From: Woeseiaceae bacterium | GTDB taxonomy: Bacteria > Pseudomonadota > Gammaproteobacteria > Steroidobacterales > Woeseiaceae | Length of the DNA: 64,000 nt | Reading direction: 5' to 3' | Assembly (NCBI GenBank): GCA_028279985.1 | Contig: JANQMR010000020.1 | Location: 1-64,000 of the forward strand | Shown here: positions 59,955-64,000 of the stretch, piece by piece | Position numbering within the stretch: the stretch's first letter is position 1 | How the letters are laid out: each line of letters begins with the position of its first letter | Made by a program: the position numbers and the translations under genes | Notes under the pieces: generated by a model | Databases searched by the model: none | Told to the model about the DNA's origin: nothing | Seen by the model: the letters and a program-made list of their open reading frames with translations, nothing else

Positions 59955-61466
59955 ATGAACGTCCCGGAAGCACCCGACCGCCTGTTCGAAGAGCTCTTCG
60001 AGCAGGTGCAATCGCAACGCCTGTTCGCCGATTCCAAAACCTTCGTTGACGCCACGGCGAAGTCGGATCCCCCGGGCATCCTGCGCGCTTTCAGAAAGGA
60101 GCGGAATCAGGCCGGATTCGATCTCGGCGCATTCGTCGAACGACATTTCGAGTCGCCCGCGCCCGGCACGGGGATCGACGCGCCGTCAGACCCGGCCGGC
60201 ATGCCGGTAGACGCACGAATCGAGCAGCTCTGGGACCTGCTGACACGTGCCGCCGACGAAAACGTCCGTTATTCGTCGCTGATCCCCTTACCGAACCGAT
60301 ACGTCGTGCCGGGCGGACGATTCCGCGAAGTGTATTACTGGGACAGTTACTTCACGATGCTCGGCCTCGCCGAAACCGGCCGGGCGGACCTGATTCGCGA
60401 CATGGTGGAGAACTTCGCCTATTTGATCGACGAGATCGGCTTCGTGCCGAACGGCAATCGGAGCTATTTCTGCTCGCGATCGCAACCCCCCTACTTTGCG
60501 CTGATGGTCGAGCTGCTGGCCGAGGCCGGCGACGACAAATCCGTTTATCGCCGATTTCTCCCGCAGTTGAAGCGCGAATACGCGTTCTGGATGGCCGGCG
60601 AAAACCTGCTGTCCGAAACCAATCCCGCCGTTCGGCGCGTCGTCATGAGTCCCGGGGGACCGCTGAACCGCTACTGGGACGATGAGACGACGCCGCGCCA
60701 GGAAAGTCATGCCGAGGACCTAGAGCTGGCGGCAGGCGTGAACCGGGACCCGGCGCAACTGTATCGCGACATCCGCGCCGGCGCCGAGTCGGGCTGGGAC
60801 TTCAGCTCGCGCTGGTTTTCCGACCGACGGTCCATGGCCACGATTCAGGCCACCCAGGTCGTTCCGGTCGACCTCAATGCGCTGCTGTACCACCTGGAAG
60901 ATACGCTGGCGAAGTGTTGCGAGGCCCACGGCTCGTCGACGGATGCCGGGCAGTACCGTAGGCGCGCAGAGCGCCGGAAGAAACTGTTGCAAACGCTGTT
61001 CTTCGACGCCGCTGCCGGGACGTTCATGGACCTGGCCTTACCCGACTTCGAGGTCACGGGCACGCTTTCCATCGCGGCGGCGTATCCGCTGTTTTTCGGT
61101 ATCGCGACCGCCGAACAAGCCAGGCAGGTCGCACAACGCCTGCATGAGGATTTTCTGGCGGCGGGCGGCTGGCTGACGACGCTCTACGAAACCGGCCAAC
61201 AATGGGACCGTCCCAACGGCTGGGCGCCGATGCAGTGGATCACTTATCGCGGACTCAGCCGTTACGGTTTCGACGAAGAAGCGCGTGCCGGCGCCGCCCG
61301 CTGGATCGAAAACAATCTGACCGTCTACCGGCAGCACGGCCGTTTGCTGGAAAAATACAATGTCGAATCCAGCGGCGTGGCAGGCGCCGGCGGCGAATAC
61401 GACGTCCAGGACGGTTTCGGCTGGACCAACGGCGTCTTGTTACGACTGATGCGGGAGCTCAGTTAG
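59955..61466 (+). CDS. treF: Cytoplasmic trehalase, GH37
   Basis: 503 aa. Both trehalase signatures are present: PGGRFREVYYWDSYF (about residues 118-132) and QQWDRPNGWAP (about 414-424). No signal peptide, so it acts in the cytoplasm like TreF, splitting trehalose into two glucose. Last gene of the TonB receptor-MFS-trehalase operon controlled by the LacI protein. Confidence 0.93.
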   Translation: MNVPEAPDRLFEELFEQVQSQRLFADSKTFVDATAKSDPPGILRAFRKERNQAGFDLGAFVERHFESPAPGTGIDAPSDPAGMPVDARIEQLWDLLTRAADENVRYSSLIPLPNRYVVPGGRFREVYYWDSYFTMLGLAETGRADLIRDMVENFAYLIDEIGFVPNGNRSYFCSRSQPPYFALMVELLAEAGDDKSVYRRFLPQLKREYAFWMAGENLLSETNPAVRRVVMSPGGPLNRYWDDETTPRQESHAEDLELAAGVNRDPAQLYRDIRAGAESGWDFSSRWFSDRRSMATIQATQVVPVDLNALLYHLEDTLAKCCEAHGSSTDAGQYRRRAERRKKLLQTLFFDAAAGTFMDLALPDFEVTGTLSIAAAYPLFFGIATAEQARQVAQRLHEDFLAAGGWLTTLYETGQQWDRPNGWAPMQWITYRGLSRYGFDEEARAGAARWIENNLTVYRQHGRLLEKYNVESSGVAGAGGEYDVQDGFGWTNGVLLRLMRELS

Positions 61467-61590
61467 TCGACAAATAGTCAACAGAACTCATCGTTCGCGG
61501 CCTGCCCGTAAAGTGCTGACGAACCCCGGCGCGAACGAAGACGCACCCCTGCCACCGCCGATCGGCACGATCCCCAGCCACGTTCGTGGA

Positions 61591-61989
61591 TCATTGTTTA
61601 AGCCGGGATTGGCGAAGGGGCCGGATCTTTGCGACCTGCTCGAAGTCGCGGTCTCGATGCAACAATAAATAGCCGTGATCGATCGCGATTTGCGCGATAC
61701 AGCAATCGATAGGGCTTCTCACGGTGTTGCCCAGGCGGCGCAGATCGAAATAGATCCGGGCAGCGTCGGGCCACGTCGACGACCGGGCCTCGGCGTACGT
61801 CTGGGTCTCCAGGCTTTCGTGCAGCAAACCCCATTCCCGCTCATCACGGGTGCCCTGCAAAAGCTCGAGCTGCGTGAAACGGGTTAAGACGATCTCCAAG
61901 TCGCCGACAAAAGTCACCAGTGCATTTCGCTCACGTCCCGTACCATCCCGCAGCACGTCGATCCAGACCGACGTGTCAACGATCACCAC
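61591..61989 (-). CDS. vapC: VapC-type PIN-domain RNase toxin
   Basis: 132 aa. PIN acidic residues Asp5 (VIVDTSVWID), Glu42, Asp95 (SPIDCCIAQIA) and Asp113/115 (HRDRDF) are all present. Expected to cut tRNA or rRNA when freed from VapB. It overlaps vapB by 14 bp. Confidence 0.9.
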   Translation of the reverse strand: MVIVDTSVWIDVLRDGTGRERNALVTFVGDLEIVLTRFTQLELLQGTRDEREWGLLHESLETQTYAEARSSTWPDAARIYFDLRRLGNTVRSPIDCCIAQIAIDHGYLLLHRDRDFEQVAKIRPLRQSRLKQ

Positions 61990-62188
61990 GCCGCATCTCG
62001 CGCAAGGCTTTGTGATCGAAATCGTCGCGGAAGCGCACCTGTCCTGCGAGGTCCGTCAAATCCCGCTTGGTCCGGGCGCGAACCAATTCCTTCAGGGCCT
62101 CATGTATGAGCTCCCTCTTGGTACGAAGCCCTGTGGCCTCGAAGGCCTGTCGGACCAGCTCATCGTCCAGTACTACATTGGTTCTCAT
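61976..62188 (-). CDS. vapB: VapB-type antitoxin
   Basis: 70 aa. MRTNVVLDDELVRQAFEATG with the RTKRELIHEAL helix is the VapB/DUF2191 ribbon-helix-helix pattern. It precedes vapC and would repress the operon; GTGTACAC (62197-62204) just upstream is a possible half of its operator. Confidence 0.88.
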   Translation of the reverse strand: MRTNVVLDDELVRQAFEATGLRTKRELIHEALKELVRARTKRDLTDLAGQVRFRDDFDHKALREMRRGDR

Positions 62189-62224
62189 GTGTTTATGTGT
62201 ACACTGTTATGTATCGTGTATCAA

Positions 62225-62234
62225 CCCCCCCCCC
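62225..62234. other. Ten-cytosine tract
   Basis: A run of ten C in the 191-bp gap between the divergent vapB and AbiEii genes. Tracts of this length can slip in replication and change promoter spacing. Confidence 0.6.
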
Positions 62235-62327
62235 CGACAGAACTCATGACTGAAGTTCGCCAGGCGTTGCCCCCCAGAGTAGCGAGCTAACCGCCCTGCC
62301 GCGGGACCAGCCGCGACTCCTCTTATC

Positions 62328-62370
62328 ATTAAGTTAATTATGCTAGAATAACTGGCATTTGTAACTTAAT
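62328..62370. promoter_or_regulatory. Inverted repeat with extended -10 before AbiEii
   Basis: ATTAAGTTA (62328-62336) and TAACTTAAT (62362-62370) are perfect inverted copies. Between them lies an extended -10-like TGCTAGAAT. A plausible autoregulated promoter. Confidence 0.5.
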
Positions 62371-62379
62371 GCTAGCCCA

Positions 62380-63153
62380 GTGCCCAATCTTCGCGAGCAG
62401 TTCATCGAGCGCCTGATTCGGGAGTTTTTCCTGAAACGCGGCAGCGGATTCGTCCTCAAGGGCGGAGGCGCCATTCAGGCGCTTTACGGTGCACAGAGGC
62501 TGACCAAAGACGTCGACCTGGATTTCACCAATCCCAAACGTACCGCCGACTCGCTACACAACTCGGTGATGCGTGCGATAAGAGGAGCGGCCAATGGTTT
62601 ACCGCTGCAGAACCTCGAAGTGTCGGCGCCGCGCAAAGGCGAGCGCAGTCCGCGGTGGAAAATCAACTTCCAGGACACCCAGGGCAAGGCGTTTCATGTT
62701 GAAGTCGAGGTCTCCCGAGACCCGGATCGCGCAGCGCCCGGTGCGGTCGTGCAGCACGTCTTCGTACCTGAAGCCGTCGAAGGCATCACCCGATTCTGGG
62801 TCGACATCTACGAGCAGCCAGCGCTGATTGCCACGAAGCTTGCCGCATTGTTCGGACGTGATGTGCCACGGGATGTCTACGACCTCGACCTGTTGACCGC
62901 CGGGTCGGAATCGCCGTCGCCCGAGCAGGTCGATTGGGCGCTCGAGCGCGCCGGCGTAAACCGGAAGGACGCTTTGATAATCCTGGCAGACCGGACGGAT
63001 GCCCTGAGCTGGGAACGTTTCCGATCGGAACTGCTCGACGCGCTACCCGATCACATCGCCGAACGCCTCGACGCCGGCGAATGGACGTCGATGAAAGAAC
63101 GTGTCGCCAACTACGTGGAAACGCTGCTGGGCGGCGGCGGAGCACGACCTTGA
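62380..63153 (+). CDS. AbiEii/AbiGii-type nucleotidyltransferase toxin
   Basis: 257 aa. The nucleotidyltransferase core reads LKGGGAIQALYGAQRLTKDVDLDF, with GG and DxD residues present, followed by FHVEVEV and QPALIATKLAAL. Such proteins are toxins of type IV toxin-antitoxin/abortive-infection systems and modify tRNA in studied cases. The start is GTG at 62380. It overlaps the antitoxin gene by 4 bp (TTGA). Confidence 0.85.
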   Translation: MPNLREQFIERLIREFFLKRGSGFVLKGGGAIQALYGAQRLTKDVDLDFTNPKRTADSLHNSVMRAIRGAANGLPLQNLEVSAPRKGERSPRWKINFQDTQGKAFHVEVEVSRDPDRAAPGAVVQHVFVPEAVEGITRFWVDIYEQPALIATKLAALFGRDVPRDVYDLDLLTAGSESPSPEQVDWALERAGVNRKDALIILADRTDALSWERFRSELLDALPDHIAERLDAGEWTSMKERVANYVETLLGGGGARP

Positions 63154-63833
63154 CGGCGTGGCGCCGGCGCCTCGAACAGGCACTCTCCGCCGCGGAAGCG
63201 CCGCGGGTGCTGACCCGTGATCTGCTCGATCGGTTCGCACGTTCCGCGCGCGACGGCGAGACGGTGCCGGCGAGCACCCTGTCTTTATGGATAAGCCGTG
63301 AAGCCGACGCCGGCAAGTTGTTGCGTGTACAGCGCGGGCTGTATTTGAACCGATTTCGCACTGTTCATGGCACCCTGGCAGACGCCGTGCCCTTTTTTCA
63401 CAAAGACGCCGCCGTATCGTTGAATACCGTGCTGGGCGACGCCGGGGTGCTGAACAATCCCTCGAACACGGTGGCAGCCGTTGTCCCGTTGGACACCGGC
63501 GTACCGGCGCCGCACCTGGGGCAGAAAAGGACCGGGGCGGGTCGACTACATTTCTTTGGCATGCCGCGCCGCATTCTGCAGGCCGGCAAAGCATCGGACC
63601 GGCTGGAAGCCGAACACCGGTACGCGCACGCGCGGGCAACCCCGGAAAAGGCACTCGTCGATTGCTTGTATCTGGCGGTAAGCCCGCGCAGCAACCGCAG
63701 CATGCCGGTACGACAGGACATCGATCTCACGCTGCTCGAGGGGACGCGGCTCCGCCGGCTTGCGAAGGCGGCCGGGCTGGCTGATCGGTTGACCGAATGG
63801 CTTGAACGCTCTCGAGGCGAAATCACGTCTTGA
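63150..63833 (+). CDS. AbiEi-type antitoxin
   Basis: 227 aa. An N-terminal winged-helix part (ASTLSLWISREADAGKLLRVQRGLYLN) and a C-terminal domain with HARATPEKALVDCLY match AbiEi proteins, which repress transcription and neutralise AbiEii. The start is TTG at 63150 overlapping the toxin TGA. Here the antitoxin is the second gene, whereas in classical abiE it is the first. Confidence 0.75.
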   Translation: MTAWRRRLEQALSAAEAPRVLTRDLLDRFARSARDGETVPASTLSLWISREADAGKLLRVQRGLYLNRFRTVHGTLADAVPFFHKDAAVSLNTVLGDAGVLNNPSNTVAAVVPLDTGVPAPHLGQKRTGAGRLHFFGMPRRILQAGKASDRLEAEHRYAHARATPEKALVDCLYLAVSPRSNRSMPVRQDIDLTLLEGTRLRRLAKAAGLADRLTEWLERSRGEITS

Positions 63834-63834
63834 G

Positions 63835-63881
63835 GACGATGAAAGGGCTCGCGCCGTTCCGGTGCCAGCCCTTTCATCGTC
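63835..63881. terminator. Perfect 15-bp hairpin after the AbiE pair
   Basis: GACGATGAAAGGGCT (63835-63849) pairs with AGCCCTTTCATCGTC (63867-63881), loop 17 bases. No T-run follows, so it may be a bidirectional or Rho-helped end, or a repeat. The last 119 bases of the window hold nothing else recognisable. Confidence 0.5.
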
Positions 63882-64000
63882 GATACCGAGATTCCCGCTG
63901 GAACGCCTGCTGCGTCGGCAGCTCGCCGGGGCATCGCCCCGAACCTGTTTCCGGCCGGCTGAAAACGGATAGCAATTTTCACGAAACTGCTATATAACTA

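Overview
This 64-kb window is GC-rich, densely coded chromosomal DNA that looks gammaproteobacterial. The pointers are an MtrC-MtrA-MtrB porin-cytochrome cluster, TonB-dependent receptors paired with LacI and ROK regulators, an RpoN-type promoter with an NtrC-family regulator, and a polyhydroxyalkanoate-granule-region protein. No rRNA, tRNA, CRISPR array or intact insertion sequence was seen. The organism is inferred, not proven.

Region 1 (154-10419) is an electron-transfer island. A minus-strand group encodes a diheme cytochrome c, an NTF2-like protein, a HemN/HemW-like radical SAM protein and an 11-heme cytochrome c fused to a membrane cytochrome b (CbcL-like architecture). Divergent from it lies mtrC-mtrA-mtrB: a decaheme surface lipoprotein, a decaheme periplasmic cytochrome and an outer-membrane barrel. 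Together they could link the quinone pool to extracellular electron acceptors or donors.

Region 2 (10624-18013) is a MacAB-like efflux operon (permease, ATPase, adaptor) with a textbook sigma-54 promoter. It diverges from an NtrC-type response regulator and its histidine kinase, and twin 16-bp palindromes sit between them. Region 3 (18166-23837) is a decayed sugar locus: a truncated phosphoesterase, a TonB receptor broken by an out-of-frame deletion, a ROK regulator and a GPH-type transporter, followed by a small cytochrome c lipoprotein. Region 4 (23962-24872) is a GNAT/DUF1778 toxin-antitoxin pair with a repeat operator.

Region 5 (25349-54660) is a lipid factory. It holds a histone-like Lys-rich protein, two hydrolases, two wax-ester synthase/DGAT enzymes (one carrying a ~113-residue Lys-rich tail), a HAD-PlsC fusion and a PHA-granule-region protein. 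It continues with an acyl-CoA dehydrogenase, a 2860-residue KS-AT-KS-ACP3-KR-DH megasynthase, a single-chain acyl-CoA carboxylase and a phosphopantetheinyl transferase. An EtfAB pair with a membrane Fe-S oxidoreductase could carry dehydrogenase electrons to quinone. All three carrier domains have Thr at the place of the usual phosphopantetheine Ser. This locus is my best candidate for an undescribed system.

Region 6 (54905-61466) is a trehalose-use operon (LacI, TonB receptor, MFS, GH37 trehalase) with two palindromic operators. Region 7 (61591-63833) holds VapBC and an AbiE-type toxin-antitoxin pair. Across the window, short tandem repeats (11-16 bp, 2-6 copies) repeatedly sit at gene boundaries and often include the start or stop codon; this is a notable unexplained habit of this genome.
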